Source: Chloroflexota bacterium (GTDB taxonomy: Bacteria > Chloroflexota > Dehalococcoidia > Tepidiformales > Tepidiformaceae). Taken from it: a DNA stretch of 64,000 nucleotides. Made by a program: the position numbers and the translations under genes. Positions 6,861 to 15,440 of this stretch are shown here, piece by piece. The notes under the pieces are model-generated. The model was not told where the DNA came from. It saw only the letters and a list, made by a program, of their open reading frames with translations, and did no database searches. How positions within the stretch are numbered: the first letter of the stretch is position 1; each line of letters opens with the position of its first letter. The stretch is from positions 18,562 to 82,561 of the forward strand of contig JACRBT010000012.1 of assembly GCA_016234445.1 (NCBI GenBank), in the 5' to 3' direction.

Positions 6861-8138
6861 ATGATCAGGCAGGGGGGGAGCCGTGAGCAGGGGCAGGCCC
6901 TGCCGTTCTTCGCGATGATGCTGGTCATCGCCATCGGAGCGGTGGCCCTCAGCGTGGATGTGGGGAATCTCGTCCACGAGCGCCGGAAGACCCAGAACGC
7001 AGCCGACTCGGCGGCCCTGGCGGCGGTCGCGGTGATACGGGAAGGCGGGACGCGCTCGGCCGCGATGGCTGAGGGCGCGAGCTTCGCCGCCGCCAACGGC
7101 TACTCGGCGGAAGTGACGATCAACAACCCGCCGCTCACCGGCCCGGCCACGGGGAACCCCAACGCGTTCGAGGTGATCATCCACCACACGGTCCCGAAGT
7201 ACTTCCTCGGCGTCGTCTACAAGGGCGACTGGTCGACCACGTCGCGGGCGGTGGCCAGGATCACCACCGAGTCGAAGGGGTTCGGGGTGGTGACGCTGAA
7301 CCCGACGCGGTGCAACTCGCTGCACATGAACAGCAACGCGCTGCTGCAAGTCACCGGGGGCGGGATCTACGTCAATTCGAACTGCAACACGGCGCTGGTG
7401 ATGGAGAGCAACGCCACGGCGACGGCGAACGCGATCAGCGTCGTTGGCGGCTTCGACGGGAAGGCGAACTACCACGCGACCCCGGAGCCGGCGACGCACC
7501 AGCCCGCGGTCCCGGACCCGTTCGCGTCGATCCCGGTGCCCGTGGTCACGGGGCTGACTCGCTCGGTGCCCTGTGAATACACCCACGGGACGGTGTACTT
7601 CGACCCCGGCATCTACAACTGCAAACTGGTATTCAACGCGAACACGGTGGCGATCTTCCGGCCGGGGAACTACTCGTTCGCGGGCGGGATGCAGCTGGAC
7701 AGCAACGTGACGCTGAACTTCGGGCGCGGGATCTACGTGATGAAGGGCGGCGGGTTCCAGATGAACTCGAACGCCGTGGTCAACGGGCCGGACGGGGTGC
7801 TGATCTACAACACGTGCGCGGCGAGCTGCGGCGCCTCCGGGACGTTCCAGCTCAACAGCAACGCCCGCCTGAACATCAAGCCCTACGGGGCCCCGTATGC
7901 CAACATCTCCGTCTTCCAGGATCGCGCCTCGAACACGCCGCTGCAGTTCAATTCGAACGCGACGACGCTTTCAGGCGCCATCTATTCGAAGACCGCGGAC
8001 ATCCAGTACAACAGCAACGCCGAGGTGCCGCTCCAGTTCGTGGCGAACACGGTCCAGATGAACAGCAATGCCCGGATCGTTGTGGACGTGGCCGGGATGT
8101 CGACGATCGAGACGACGGCGGTGGCGCTGACCGAGTAG
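6861..8138 (+). CDS. TadE/G-like protein with NSNA-repeat passenger
   Basis: 425 residues from ATG 6861 (an in-frame GTG at 6840 is the alternative). GQALPFFAMMLVIAIGAVAL (about residues 10-30) followed by SVDVGNLVHERRKTQNAADS is the TadE/TadG signature: one membrane helix, then the Flp pilus-assembly-like segment DSAALAAV. From about residue 150 the protein turns into an unusual repeat region with around eleven strands carrying MNSNA, QLNSNA, QFNSNA, QYNSNA or close variants about every 20-30 residues, as expected of a right-handed beta-helix with an asparagine ladder. No other tad gene lies nearby. Probably a membrane-anchored surface protein; function unknown. Confidence 0.8.
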   Translation: MIRQGGSREQGQALPFFAMMLVIAIGAVALSVDVGNLVHERRKTQNAADSAALAAVAVIREGGTRSAAMAEGASFAAANGYSAEVTINNPPLTGPATGNPNAFEVIIHHTVPKYFLGVVYKGDWSTTSRAVARITTESKGFGVVTLNPTRCNSLHMNSNALLQVTGGGIYVNSNCNTALVMESNATATANAISVVGGFDGKANYHATPEPATHQPAVPDPFASIPVPVVTGLTRSVPCEYTHGTVYFDPGIYNCKLVFNANTVAIFRPGNYSFAGGMQLDSNVTLNFGRGIYVMKGGGFQMNSNAVVNGPDGVLIYNTCAASCGASGTFQLNSNARLNIKPYGAPYANISVFQDRASNTPLQFNSNATTLSGAIYSKTADIQYNSNAEVPLQFVANTVQMNSNARIVVDVAGMSTIETTAVALTE

Positions 8139-8149
8139 GTCTCGCGGGC

Positions 8150-9238
8150 CTACCGGCTCTGCGAGACGCGCTCGATGGTGCCCCCGCCGAGGACCTCGTC
8201 GCCGTCGTAGAAGGCGATGGCCTGGCCGGGGGTGAGGGCGCGCTGGCGGCGGTCGAAGCGCACGGTGGCGGTCCCGCCCTCCAGTCCAAGCAGCACGGCG
8301 CCGGCGGGTTCGGCGCGATAGCGGGCCTTCGCCTGGAGCCTGGTCCCCGGCGCGGGGGGGGTGCCGAGGACCCAGCGGACTTCGCCCACTTCGACGGTGT
8401 CGGCGAAGAGCGCTTCCTCCGGGCCGATCGTGACGACGTTGGCGGCGGGGTCGATCGAAGTGACATAGCGGGGCTCGCCGAGGGCGACGCCGAGGCCCTT
8501 GCGCTGGCCGACGGTGAAGGAGGCGATGCCGCGATGTTCCCCGATGGCGGCGCCGGTTTCATCGCGGAGTTCCCCGGGGGCGCCGGCCGTCCGCGCCTCG
8601 ACGAAGGCACGGTAGTCGTTGCCGGGGACGAAGCAGATCTCGTAGCTGTCGGGCTTGGCCGCCACGTCCATGCCGAGGCGGGCGGCGTGGGAGCGGACCT
8701 CGTCCTTGGTGAATTCGCCCACGGGCAGGAGGAGGCGGGCGAGCTGGTCCCGCTGGAGCATGTAGAGGACGTACGACTGGTCCTTGGCGGGGTCCTTCGC
8801 GCGCAGGAGACGGCGGCCACCGCCGGGCCCGCCGGCGACGCGGGCGTAGTGGCCGGTGGCGATGTAGTCGGCGTCGAAGACGGGGAGGCGGTCGAAGAGG
8901 GCGCGGTACTTGATGTGCTCGTTGCAGCGGACGCAGGGGTTGGGGGTGCGGCCGGCGGCATAGTCGGCGACGAACTGGTCAACCACGCGCTCGCGGAACT
9001 CGTCTTCGAAGTTGACGACGTAGTGGCGGATGCCGAGGCGCTGGGCGACGCCGCGGGCATCGTCGACGTCTTCGACGCTGCAACACTGCTGGCGGCCGTT
9101 GAGTTCGTCCGGGCGGGGTTCGGTCCAGAGCCGCATGGTGACGCCGACGACGTCGTAGCCCTGCTCGAGGAGGAGGGCAGCGGCGACGGAGCTATCCACA
9201 CCGCCGGACATGCCGACGACGACACGGGGCCGATTCAT
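8150..9238 (-). CDS. mnmA: tRNA-specific 2-thiouridylase MnmA
   Basis: 362 residues. It thiolates U34 of tRNA for Lys, Glu and Gln. [16 protein letters not shown] is the PP-loop that adenylates the uridine; the catalytic pair is the cysteine of [12 protein letters not shown] and that of [25 protein letters not shown] and the C-terminal barrel (residues roughly 280-362) complete the usual three-domain order. Length matches the family. The start codon ATG shares CATG (9236-9239) with the ATG of the divergent rsfS frame, so the two genes leave no intergenic space if both ATGs are used. Confidence 0.96.
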   Translation of the reverse strand: MNRPRVVVGMSGGVDSSVAAALLLEQGYDVVGVTMRLWTEPRPDELNGRQQCCSVEDVDDARGVAQRLGIRHYVVNFEDEFRERVVDQFVADYAAGRTPNPCVRCNEHIKYRALFDRLPVFDADYIATGHYARVAGGPGGGRRLLRAKDPAKDQSYVLYMLQRDQLARLLLPVGEFTKDEVRSHAARLGMDVAAKPDSYEICFVPGNDYRAFVEARTAGAPGELRDETGAAIGEHRGIASFTVGQRKGLGVALGEPRYVTSIDPAANVVTIGPEEALFADTVEVGEVRWVLGTPPAPGTRLQAKARYRAEPAGAVLLGLEGGTATVRFDRRQRALTPGQAIAFYDGDEVLGGGTIERVSQSR

Positions 9239-9638
9239 GGCTGTGGTAAGATCCTTTCGACCCGCGCGTTTGCGGGGTGGAGCGAACTCCCTGGATTCCG
9301 AATCCCTGGCTCAACGCGCCGTCGACATCCTTTCGGACCGGCAGGCACTTGATATCGCCCTGCTCGACATTTCGAAGACGGCGACGTTCACCGACTACTT
9401 CGTGATCGCGACGGCACAGTCGCCTCTCCAGTTTAGCGCCCTCGCCGAACACCTGGAAAAAGGCCTCGAACCGGAGGGGATGACCCTTCGCCACCGGGAA
9501 GGCTCGGCCGACAACGGCTGGATGCTGCTGGACTTCGGCGACCTTATCGTCCACATCTTTTCGCCGGAGAAGCGCGAGTACTACCGGCTGGAAGAGCTCT
9601 GGGGGCGGACGACGCCGATCGTGCGGTTCACGGGCTGA
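9237..9638 (+). CDS. rsfS: Ribosomal silencing factor RsfS
   Basis: 133 residues from ATG 9237. The [20 protein letters not shown] segment and [20 protein letters not shown] followed by YYRLEELW are diagnostic of RsfS/Iojap, which binds L14 (uL14) of the large subunit and blocks subunit joining in starvation. Other RsfS proteins begin close to the [10 protein letters not shown] helix, so the N-terminus here may be about 11-20 residues too long: TTG 9270 gives 122 residues and lies behind a TAAGAT hexamer (9247-9252). The start therefore remains open; the frame and the stop are certain. Hairpin element copy 3 follows. Confidence 0.93.
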   Translation: MAVVRSFRPARLRGGANSLDSESLAQRAVDILSDRQALDIALLDISKTATFTDYFVIATAQSPLQFSALAEHLEKGLEPEGMTLRHREGSADNGWMLLDFGDLIVHIFSPEKREYYRLEELWGRTTPIVRFTG

Positions 9639-9688
9639 CCCCTCACCCCCCGGCCCCCTGCTCCCCGCTTCGCGGGGCGAGGGGGAGG
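9639..9688 (+). repeat. Dispersed 3'-end hairpin element, copy 3
   Basis: CCCCTCACCCCCCGGCC lead followed by the hairpin CCCCGC-TTC-GCGGGG and a G-rich arm. It abuts the rsfS stop codon directly and lies about 85 nt before lysC. Confidence 0.85.
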
Positions 9689-9772
9689 TTGGGACTCGGA
9701 CCTCGGGACTAAGTCCTCAGTCCTCCCCGCGACCCCGTAGTTCCTTGGGCGGTTCGGGGGCATCCTAAGGGC

Positions 9773-10990
9773 ATGCTCGTGGTGCAGAAGTACGGTGGCA
9801 CGTCGGTCGCGGACGCAGACCGGATCAAGCATGTCGCCGGGCGGGTCCTCCGGCGGGTGCATGCGGGGGACCAGGTGGTGGTCGTGGTTTCGGCGATGGG
9901 CAACGCGACAGACGAGCTGATCGACCTCGCCCTTTCGATCACGGAGAACCCGGACCCGCGCGAGCTGGACATGCTGATCTCGACCGGGGAGCAGGTGTCG
10001 ATCGCGCTCCTCGCGATGGCGCTGCGGGCGATGGGGCAAGAGGCGGTCGGGCTGACGGGGCAACAGGCGGGCATCTACACGCGCGCGCAGTACGGTTCGG
10101 GGCGAATCGCCCGCGTCGACGCCGACCGGGTGAAGGCGGAACTGGCGGCCGGGCGGGTGCCGATCGTCGCCGGCTTCCAGGGGGCGACCGAGGACGCGGA
10201 GATTGTGACCCTCGGCCGGGGTGGCAGCGACCTCAGCGCGGTGGCGCTGGCGATCGCGCTCGGGGCCGACCGTTGCGAGAACTGCAAGGACGTGACTGGC
10301 GTCTATACCGCCGACCCGCGGCTGGTGCCGGAAGCTCGGCAGCTGAAGGACCTGACCTACGAAGAGATGCTGGAGCTGGCCACGCAGGGCTCGCAGGTGA
10401 TGCACAACCGGGCGGTGGAGCTCGCTTCGGTCTACAACCTCCCAATCCTGGTGACGTCGAGCATGGTTGACGCGCCCGGCACCCTCATCCACGGAGAATC
10501 GCAATTGGAAGAGCGCAACAGGGTGCGCGGGATCGCGCACGATACCGACGTCGCCAAGATCACGGTGCGGCAGGTGCCCGACAAGCCGGGGATCGCCACG
10601 AACATCTTCGAACCGCTGGCCGAGGCGGGGATCAGCGTGGACACGATCGTCCAGAACGCGAGCGCCGGGAAGCTCACCGACCTGACGTTCACGCTTTCGC
10701 GGAAGGACCTGCGCAAGGCCGAGGAGCTGATGCCGGCGATCTGCGAGACGGTGGGCGCGAATGGGTTCGTCTCCGACGGGAACCTGGGCAAGGTGAGCAT
10801 CGTGGGGGTCGGCATCCAGACGGCGCACGGCTACGCGGCACGGATGTTCCGGGCGCTCTTCGACGCGGGGATCAACATCGAGCTGATCTCGACGAGCGAG
10901 ATCCGGCTGACCTGCATCATCGACGCCGGCCGGGTGCCGGAGGCGGTGCGGGCGCTGCATGCCGCCTTCGAACTGGAGACGGCCGAGTAA
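9773..10990 (+). CDS. lysC: Aspartate kinase
   Basis: 405 residues. It makes 4-phospho-L-aspartate for lysine, threonine and methionine synthesis. VQKYGGTSVAD at residues 4-14 is the kinase signature; TLGRGGSDLSAVALA and the CKDVTGVYTADPR loop complete the amino-acid kinase domain, followed by two ACT domains (from about 265: KITVRQVPDKPGIATNIF; from about 340: VSIVGVGIQTAHGYAARMF), which give feedback control by lysine or threonine. The length fits the alpha subunit of the LysC class; a beta subunit from an internal start is possible but not evident. Monocistronic by spacing. Confidence 0.96.
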   Translation: MLVVQKYGGTSVADADRIKHVAGRVLRRVHAGDQVVVVVSAMGNATDELIDLALSITENPDPRELDMLISTGEQVSIALLAMALRAMGQEAVGLTGQQAGIYTRAQYGSGRIARVDADRVKAELAAGRVPIVAGFQGATEDAEIVTLGRGGSDLSAVALAIALGADRCENCKDVTGVYTADPRLVPEARQLKDLTYEEMLELATQGSQVMHNRAVELASVYNLPILVTSSMVDAPGTLIHGESQLEERNRVRGIAHDTDVAKITVRQVPDKPGIATNIFEPLAEAGISVDTIVQNASAGKLTDLTFTLSRKDLRKAEELMPAICETVGANGFVSDGNLGKVSIVGVGIQTAHGYAARMFRALFDAGINIELISTSEIRLTCIIDAGRVPEAVRALHAAFELETAE

Positions 10991-11023
10991 GAGGCCTCGC
11001 CGTCGATCAGATGTGGCGAAGGC

Positions 11024-11051
11024 TGTCAGATCCGGTATAGGATGTCTGACA
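11024..11051 (+). promoter_or_regulatory. Promoter/operator of the second AbrB-PIN pair
   Basis: The inverted repeat TGTCAG (11024-11029) / CTGACA (11046-11051), with inner ATCC/GGAT arms, overlaps a TAGGAT hexamer (11038-11043) that ends 7 nt before ATG 11051. This places a probable autorepressor site over the core promoter of an apparently leaderless mRNA. The -35 region is weak. Confidence 0.55.
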
Positions 11052-11308
11052 TGACGATGAAGCCAAAGGCGGTCTACGTCCGGGTGGGGAAGCGCGCCCA
11101 GGTGGTGATCCCCGCGCAGCTGCGCCGGGAGATGGGGATCGACGAGGGCGACACGCTCCTGGCCAGCGTGGACGATTGCGGGCAGCTGGTGCTGAAGCCG
11201 GTGCCGAGCGACCCGGTCGAGCGCTTCCGGGCGGCCTGGAAGGGCGTGTTCGAGGGCGTGGACGCGGACGCCTACATCCGCGAACTCCGCGATGAGTGGG
11301 AGCGGTGA
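11051..11308 (+). CDS. AbrB-fold antitoxin (VapB/MazE-like)
   Basis: 85 residues from ATG 11051; an ATG at 11042 lies inside the promoter/operator and is less likely. AVYVRVGKRAQVVIPAQLRR is the AbrB DNA-binding hairpin, EMGIDEGDTLLASVDDCGQL the second half, and the C-terminal WKGVFEGVDADAYIRELRDE helix should wrap the toxin. Its stop TGA (11306-11308) lies within the start of the PIN gene in a GTGA overlap, so the pair is coupled. It is not a close copy of the vapB near 1.4 kb: the sequences differ beyond the fold. Confidence 0.87.
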   Translation: MTMKPKAVYVRVGKRAQVVIPAQLRREMGIDEGDTLLASVDDCGQLVLKPVPSDPVERFRAAWKGVFEGVDADAYIRELRDEWER

Positions 11309-11730
11309 GCCCGGCGGACCTGCCGGGATTCCTCGGGCTGGACACGAATTGCCTGATCTACCTGCTTGAGGGGCAATCGGCCCAGCGCCAGGCGGTGATG
11401 GAGCGCGTGATCCATACGGGCAGGCGGTCGGTGGTTTCCACGCTCGCCGTCGCGGAGATGCTGGTCGCTCGCTTCCGTCGCACAGATGAGAATTCTTCCG
11501 ACGCCCTGGCGGCAATCGAAGCGCTACCGGGGCTGGAGATCGTTGCAGTTGACGTGGCGGTAGCCGCCCGCGCCGCCGCGATCCGCGCGGAGACGGGACT
11601 CAAGCTCCCGGACGCGGTGCACGTTGCCACGGCTCTGTACTCCGGCGCCGAGGGGTTCCTGACGAACGATATCGCGGTTGCCCGGGCGGACGTCGGGCTA
11701 CCGGTGTTCCTGGTCGACTCGCTGACCTGA
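11305..11730 (+). CDS. VapC-like PIN-domain toxin
   Basis: 141 residues from GTG 11305, which overlaps the antitoxin stop by 4 nt; GTG 11296 is a less economical alternative. GLDTNCLIYLLEG provides the first acidic residue, TLAVAEML the glutamate, and KLPDAVHVATAL plus FLTNDIAVARA the C-terminal aspartates, so the full four-acid PIN site is present. Predicted magnesium-dependent RNase toxin of a type II pair with the AbrB protein upstream. Target RNA unknown. Confidence 0.88.
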   Translation: MSPADLPGFLGLDTNCLIYLLEGQSAQRQAVMERVIHTGRRSVVSTLAVAEMLVARFRRTDENSSDALAAIEALPGLEIVAVDVAVAARAAAIRAETGLKLPDAVHVATALYSGAEGFLTNDIAVARADVGLPVFLVDSLT

Positions 11731-11751
11731 GTCCGTCCTCCGGCCAGGCCC

Positions 11752-12924
11752 CTACCCCCGGGGGAGGCCGAGGCCGCGGGTGGCGATGATGCCGCGCTGG
11801 ATCTCGCTGGTGCCGGCGGCGATGGTCCCGGAGACGGAGCTGAGGTAGCCGGTCGCGAGGTCCACGATTTCGCCGTCCGAGCCGTTGCGGAGTTCGCCGT
11901 GGAGGCCGAGGAGGTGCATGCCGGTGAGGGCGATGCGCTGGCCCATCTCGCTGCCGAAGAGCTTGCTGGCGCTGGCTTCGTGGTTCGGGACCATGCCCTT
12001 CGCCTGCATCGTCGCGACGCGGTAGGCGAGGAAGGTGCCGACGTTCACGTCGACGGCGCGGTCGGCGAGTTCCATCCGGACGGAGGGGCGCTTCGCGACG
12101 AGGTCACGGTGCTGCCTTGCGAGCGTGGTGAGGCGCTCGACGCTGCGGCGGCCGCCGGCGAAGGCCTGGATGCCGCTGCGTTCGAAGTCGAGGGCGACCG
12201 CCATGTGGTACCAGCCGCGGTTGACTTCGCCCACGACCTGCTTGGCCGGCACGCGCACATCTTCGAAGAAGACCTCGTTGAAGCTGTGGTGGTCGGCGAT
12301 GTTCACGAGCGGCCGGACCGTCACGCCTGGCGACTTCATGTCGACCATGAACATCGTGATGCCCTTGTGCTTGGGGGCGTCAGGGTCGGTGCGGGCGGCG
12401 AGCCAGCCCCAGTCGGCGAGGTGTCCGCCGGAGGTCCAGATCTTCTGGCCGTTGATGACGAAGTCGTCGCCATCGCGGACGGCGCGGGTCTGGAGGGCGG
12501 CGAGGTCGCTCCCGGCGCCGGGCTCGGAATAGAGCGTGCACCACCAGTCGTCGGCGCCGGTGATGCGGGGGATGAAGCGAGTCTTCTGTTCTTCGGTGCC
12601 GTAGAGCATGAGGCTGGGGCCGACCCAGGCGATGCCCATGTTCATCGAGGGGGCGGCGTTGTATGCCATCTCTTCGTTGTAGACGAGCTGGCGCATGTGG
12701 CTGGCGCCGCCGCCGCCGTATTCCTTCGGCCAGGCCATCGCGAGCCAGTCGCGGGCGGCGAGCTTCTTCTGGAAACCCATGGTGTAGGCGTACTGCTCTT
12801 CGTTGCTGCGGTCTTCGCCCCAGTCGCCGCTGAGGCGCTCTTCGAGGGGGGGCAGCTCGGCCTTGATGAACTGCTGGACTTCCTTGCGGAAGGATTCGAC
12901 GTCGGGATCGTACTTGAACTTCAT
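11752..12924 (-). CDS. Acyl-CoA dehydrogenase
   Basis: 390 residues from ATG 12924, preceded by AGGAGC at suitable spacing; the frame extends to 12984 without similarity. FAD flavoenzyme of the acyl-CoA dehydrogenase fold: an N-terminal helical domain, the central barrel with CTLYSEPGAGSDLAALQTRA and QKIWTSGGHLADWGWLAART, and a C-terminal helical domain ending GTIAAGTSEIQRGIIATRGL. The second ACAD at 17.2 kb shares these blocks but is clearly diverged. Substrate chain type cannot be assigned; similar sets in bacteria act on branched or sterol-side-chain CoA esters. Confidence 0.9.
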   Translation of the reverse strand: MKFKYDPDVESFRKEVQQFIKAELPPLEERLSGDWGEDRSNEEQYAYTMGFQKKLAARDWLAMAWPKEYGGGGASHMRQLVYNEEMAYNAAPSMNMGIAWVGPSLMLYGTEEQKTRFIPRITGADDWWCTLYSEPGAGSDLAALQTRAVRDGDDFVINGQKIWTSGGHLADWGWLAARTDPDAPKHKGITMFMVDMKSPGVTVRPLVNIADHHSFNEVFFEDVRVPAKQVVGEVNRGWYHMAVALDFERSGIQAFAGGRRSVERLTTLARQHRDLVAKRPSVRMELADRAVDVNVGTFLAYRVATMQAKGMVPNHEASASKLFGSEMGQRIALTGMHLLGLHGELRNGSDGEIVDLATGYLSSVSGTIAAGTSEIQRGIIATRGLGLPRG

Positions 12925-13009
12925 CCGGGGGCTCCTGTGGGAGGTCTTTCGTGTGGGGCGAAGGATACCAGAACTCGGGGACATCCATGCACGCGGGGGG
13001 CGGGTGGTG

Positions 13010-13021
13010 AATAATCGCGCG
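13010..13021 (+). promoter_or_regulatory. Leaderless -10 box of radC
   Basis: AATAAT (13010-13015) stands 6 nt before ATG 13022, with CGCGCG between, so no Shine-Dalgarno sequence fits. The first base deviates from the TAnnnT pattern. Confidence 0.4.
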
Positions 13022-13753
13022 ATGGCTGACGCCGAAGGGCCCGACGGCCCCGTCTATCGCACGATCCGGGAACTGGCCGGCGACGAACGCCCCCGGGAGA
13101 AGCTGCTCAACCACGGCCCCCACGTCCTGAGCGACGCGGAGTTGATCGCCATCGTCCTGGGCTCGGGGCTACAGGGAGAGAACGTGCTCGACCTGGCGCG
13201 GCGCCTCCTGGCGGACAAGGGCGGGCTGGCGGGGCTCTTGCGGGCCGACGGCCGGACGCTGCAGGGGACCCGGGGAGTCGGCCCGGCGAAGGCTGCCCAG
13301 CTGGCGGCCGCGGTGGAATTGGGCCGCCGGGCACGGGAGGTCGACCCGAACGACCGGCCGCAGCTGACGACCCCGGAGGCGGTCTTCGCCCACGTGGGGT
13401 CGCGCTTCCTGGGGAAGACGAAGGAACAGCTGTACGTGCTCAGCCTCGACACGCGGGGGAGGCTCCTGGGATCGCCGTCGCTGGTGGGCGGGAGCGTGAA
13501 CTCGGTGGTGGCGCGGGCAGCGGAGGTCTTCCGGGAGCCAATCCTGCTGGAGGCGACGTCGATCGTGCTCGTGCACAACCACCCGTCGGGGGACCCCAAG
13601 CCCAGCCCGCAGGACGTCATCGTGACGAAGGGGCTTTCGGCGGCGGGAGAACTGCTGGAGATCGCGGTGCTGGACCACCTTGTTGTCGGGCAGAACAGCT
13701 TCGTGAGCATGCAGCGCGAGGGCTACGACGCGTTCATCAAGGCGCGCAAGTAG
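13022..13753 (+). CDS. radC: RadC family protein (UPF0758)
   Basis: 243 residues. An N-terminal helix-hairpin-helix region (LLNHGPHVLSDAELIAIVLG; TLQGTRGVGPAKAAQLAA) is followed by the JAB1/MPN metallo-protease-like domain with LVHNHPSGDPKPSPQD, the HxHPSG...D zinc ligand motif. The name comes from an old recombination-repair assignment; the true activity is not settled. The longer frame from 12803 overlaps the divergent acyl-CoA dehydrogenase and is not needed. Confidence 0.94.
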   Translation: MADAEGPDGPVYRTIRELAGDERPREKLLNHGPHVLSDAELIAIVLGSGLQGENVLDLARRLLADKGGLAGLLRADGRTLQGTRGVGPAKAAQLAAAVELGRRAREVDPNDRPQLTTPEAVFAHVGSRFLGKTKEQLYVLSLDTRGRLLGSPSLVGGSVNSVVARAAEVFREPILLEATSIVLVHNHPSGDPKPSPQDVIVTKGLSAAGELLEIAVLDHLVVGQNSFVSMQREGYDAFIKARK

Positions 13754-13848
13754 CGGGGGCGGCAAGGCGTGTCGACGGGCGTCGCCGCGCGCTGCTACGA
13801 TCTCCGCTGCTGCGCCGCATCCCGGCAGCGTGAAGGACGAACCCACTC

Positions 13849-14424
13849 TTGTCCCAACCCAACGGCCCAGAGAGCGACCGCATCCAGGCGGCGATCAAAG
13901 AACTGCTTCGCGCGATCGGCGAAGACCCGGAGCGCGAGGGGCTGCGCGACACGCCCCGCCGGATCGCCGACATGTACGAGGAGATCCTCGGGGGGCTCGC
14001 GATCGACCCCCGGGAATACCTGAAGGTCGGCTTTGAAGTCTCGCACGACGAGATGGTGATCCTCCGCAACATCCCCTTCTACAGCATGTGCGAACACCAC
14101 TTCCTCCCTTTCCACGGGGAAGCACACGTCGGCTACATCCCGGACGGGAGGGTCGTGGGGATCAGCAAGCTGGCACGGGTGGTCGAGGCCTACGCGCGGC
14201 GGCCGCAGATCCAGGAGCAGCTGACCAGCCAGGTGGCGGAAGCGATCATGGAGGCGCTCTCGCCGGACGGTGTCGCGGTGGTGATCGAGGCGGAGCACCT
14301 CTGCATGACGATGCGCGGGATCAAGAAGCCCGGGAGCCGGATGGTGACGAGCGCGATGCGGGGCCAGTTCAAGGCCTCGCATGTAACCCGGGCGGAGTTC
14401 CTCTCGCTGGTGCAGGGGCGCTAG
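13849..14424 (+). CDS. folE: GTP cyclohydrolase I
   Basis: 191 residues from TTG 13849, which has AAGGA about 11 nt upstream and gives the expected N-terminus. Converts GTP to 7,8-dihydroneopterin triphosphate, opening folate or pterin synthesis. [20 protein letters not shown] is the family signature; [20 protein letters not shown] contains Cys and His zinc ligands and the active-site histidine, and EHLCMTMRG the second zinc Cys. [12 protein letters not shown] and [14 protein letters not shown] complete the conserved blocks. A TACGAT hexamer about 50 nt upstream suggests a normal leadered transcript. The next gene starts 2 nt after the stop, so they form an operon. Confidence 0.96.
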   Translation: MSQPNGPESDRIQAAIKELLRAIGEDPEREGLRDTPRRIADMYEEILGGLAIDPREYLKVGFEVSHDEMVILRNIPFYSMCEHHFLPFHGEAHVGYIPDGRVVGISKLARVVEAYARRPQIQEQLTSQVAEAIMEALSPDGVAVVIEAEHLCMTMRGIKKPGSRMVTSAMRGQFKASHVTRAEFLSLVQGR

Positions 14425-14426
14425 GG

Positions 14427-15440
14427 ATGAGCGCGGAACCGGAAGCGGAAGACGGCGAGGCCGCCCCGGCGATCACCTCGGAGGACTTTGAGGCGCTCGA
14501 ACCGGAATGGGCGGTGCTCCATGCAGCCATGCCCGGGGCGACGCCATTCAGCCACCCGGCCTGGGCGAAGACGTGGTTGCGGCACTTCGGGGCGGGCGCC
14601 GCGCCGGTGTTCCTTTCGATCCGGGAAGGGGAGGCGCTGATCGGCGTGGCCGCGCTCGACCCCGGCCAGCAGGTCGCGCGGCAGCTTGGCGACCACAACG
14701 TCTCGGACTACACGAGCCTGTTGGCCGCCCCCGGGAAAGAGGCCGCGGTCGCCGCAGGGGTGGTCGAATGGCTGATGGAGGACCTCACCGCGGGGCTGGA
14801 CCTCTGGGGCATCCCCGAAGATTCGCCCTGGCGTGGCGCTTTCGCGGACGCGGCAGCCGGGTTCGGCTGGTCTTGCGAGGAGGCGCTGGAGGCGGTCGCG
14901 CCGCGGGCGGAGCTTCCGGGCGACTTCGAAGCGTTCGTCCAGGGGCTCGGGAAGCACGACCGCCACGAACTGCGGCGAAAGCTCCGGCACCTGGCGGCGG
15001 CGGGGGAGGTGGCCTACGAAGTCGTCTCGGAGCCGGCGGCGGTTGAGGCGCGGATGGAGCGGTTCCTCGCCTTCATGCGGATGAGCCGTGAGGACAAGGA
15101 CGAGTTCCTGACGCCGGCGATGGAAGCCTTCTTCCGCGACCTGGCGGCGACGTTCAGCGCGCTTGGGATGCTCCGGCTGGGCACCCTGAGCCTCGACGGG
15201 GCCCCGGTGGCGATGCTGCTTTCGTTCGAAAACGAGACCACGGCGTTCCTCTACAACAGCGGCTACGACCCTGCCCACGCGCACCTCGCGGTGGGGCTGC
15301 TTTCGAAGGCGCGGGCTATCGAGGCCGCGATCGGGAAAGGGCTCCGGGTGTTCGACTTCCTTCGCGGGGAAGAGGAGTACAAGCGGCGGCTGGGCGGGGC
15401 GCCCCGGGAGATCTTCGCGCTGACGCTGCGGCGGGGTTAA
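14427..15440 (+). CDS. GNAT-fold protein of the CelD/FemAB type
   Basis: 337 residues from ATG 14427, 2 nt after the folE stop. PFSHPAWAKTWLRHFG near residue 40, a long middle helix region (FVQGLGKHDRHELRRKLRHL), and LDGAPVAMLLSFENETTAFL followed by YNSGYDPAHAHLAVGLLSKA and VFDFLRGEEEYKRRLGG are the marks of the BcsL/CelD-like GNAT superfamily, which includes FemAB-like aminoacyl transferases and polysaccharide-linked acyltransferases. Substrate unknown. Its stop TAA shares TTAA (15437-15440) with the stop of the convergent pyrG. Confidence 0.82.
   Translation: MSAEPEAEDGEAAPAITSEDFEALEPEWAVLHAAMPGATPFSHPAWAKTWLRHFGAGAAPVFLSIREGEALIGVAALDPGQQVARQLGDHNVSDYTSLLAAPGKEAAVAAGVVEWLMEDLTAGLDLWGIPEDSPWRGAFADAAAGFGWSCEEALEAVAPRAELPGDFEAFVQGLGKHDRHELRRKLRHLAAAGEVAYEVVSEPAAVEARMERFLAFMRMSREDKDEFLTPAMEAFFRDLAATFSALGMLRLGTLSLDGAPVAMLLSFENETTAFLYNSGYDPAHAHLAVGLLSKARAIEAAIGKGLRVFDFLRGEEEYKRRLGGAPREIFALTLRRG

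Noticed and set aside
7310..8138. Regular aacagcaacgc repeats as a CRISPR-like array
   Set aside because: Spacing is irregular, repeats are short and all stay in frame inside one coding region as NSNA codons.
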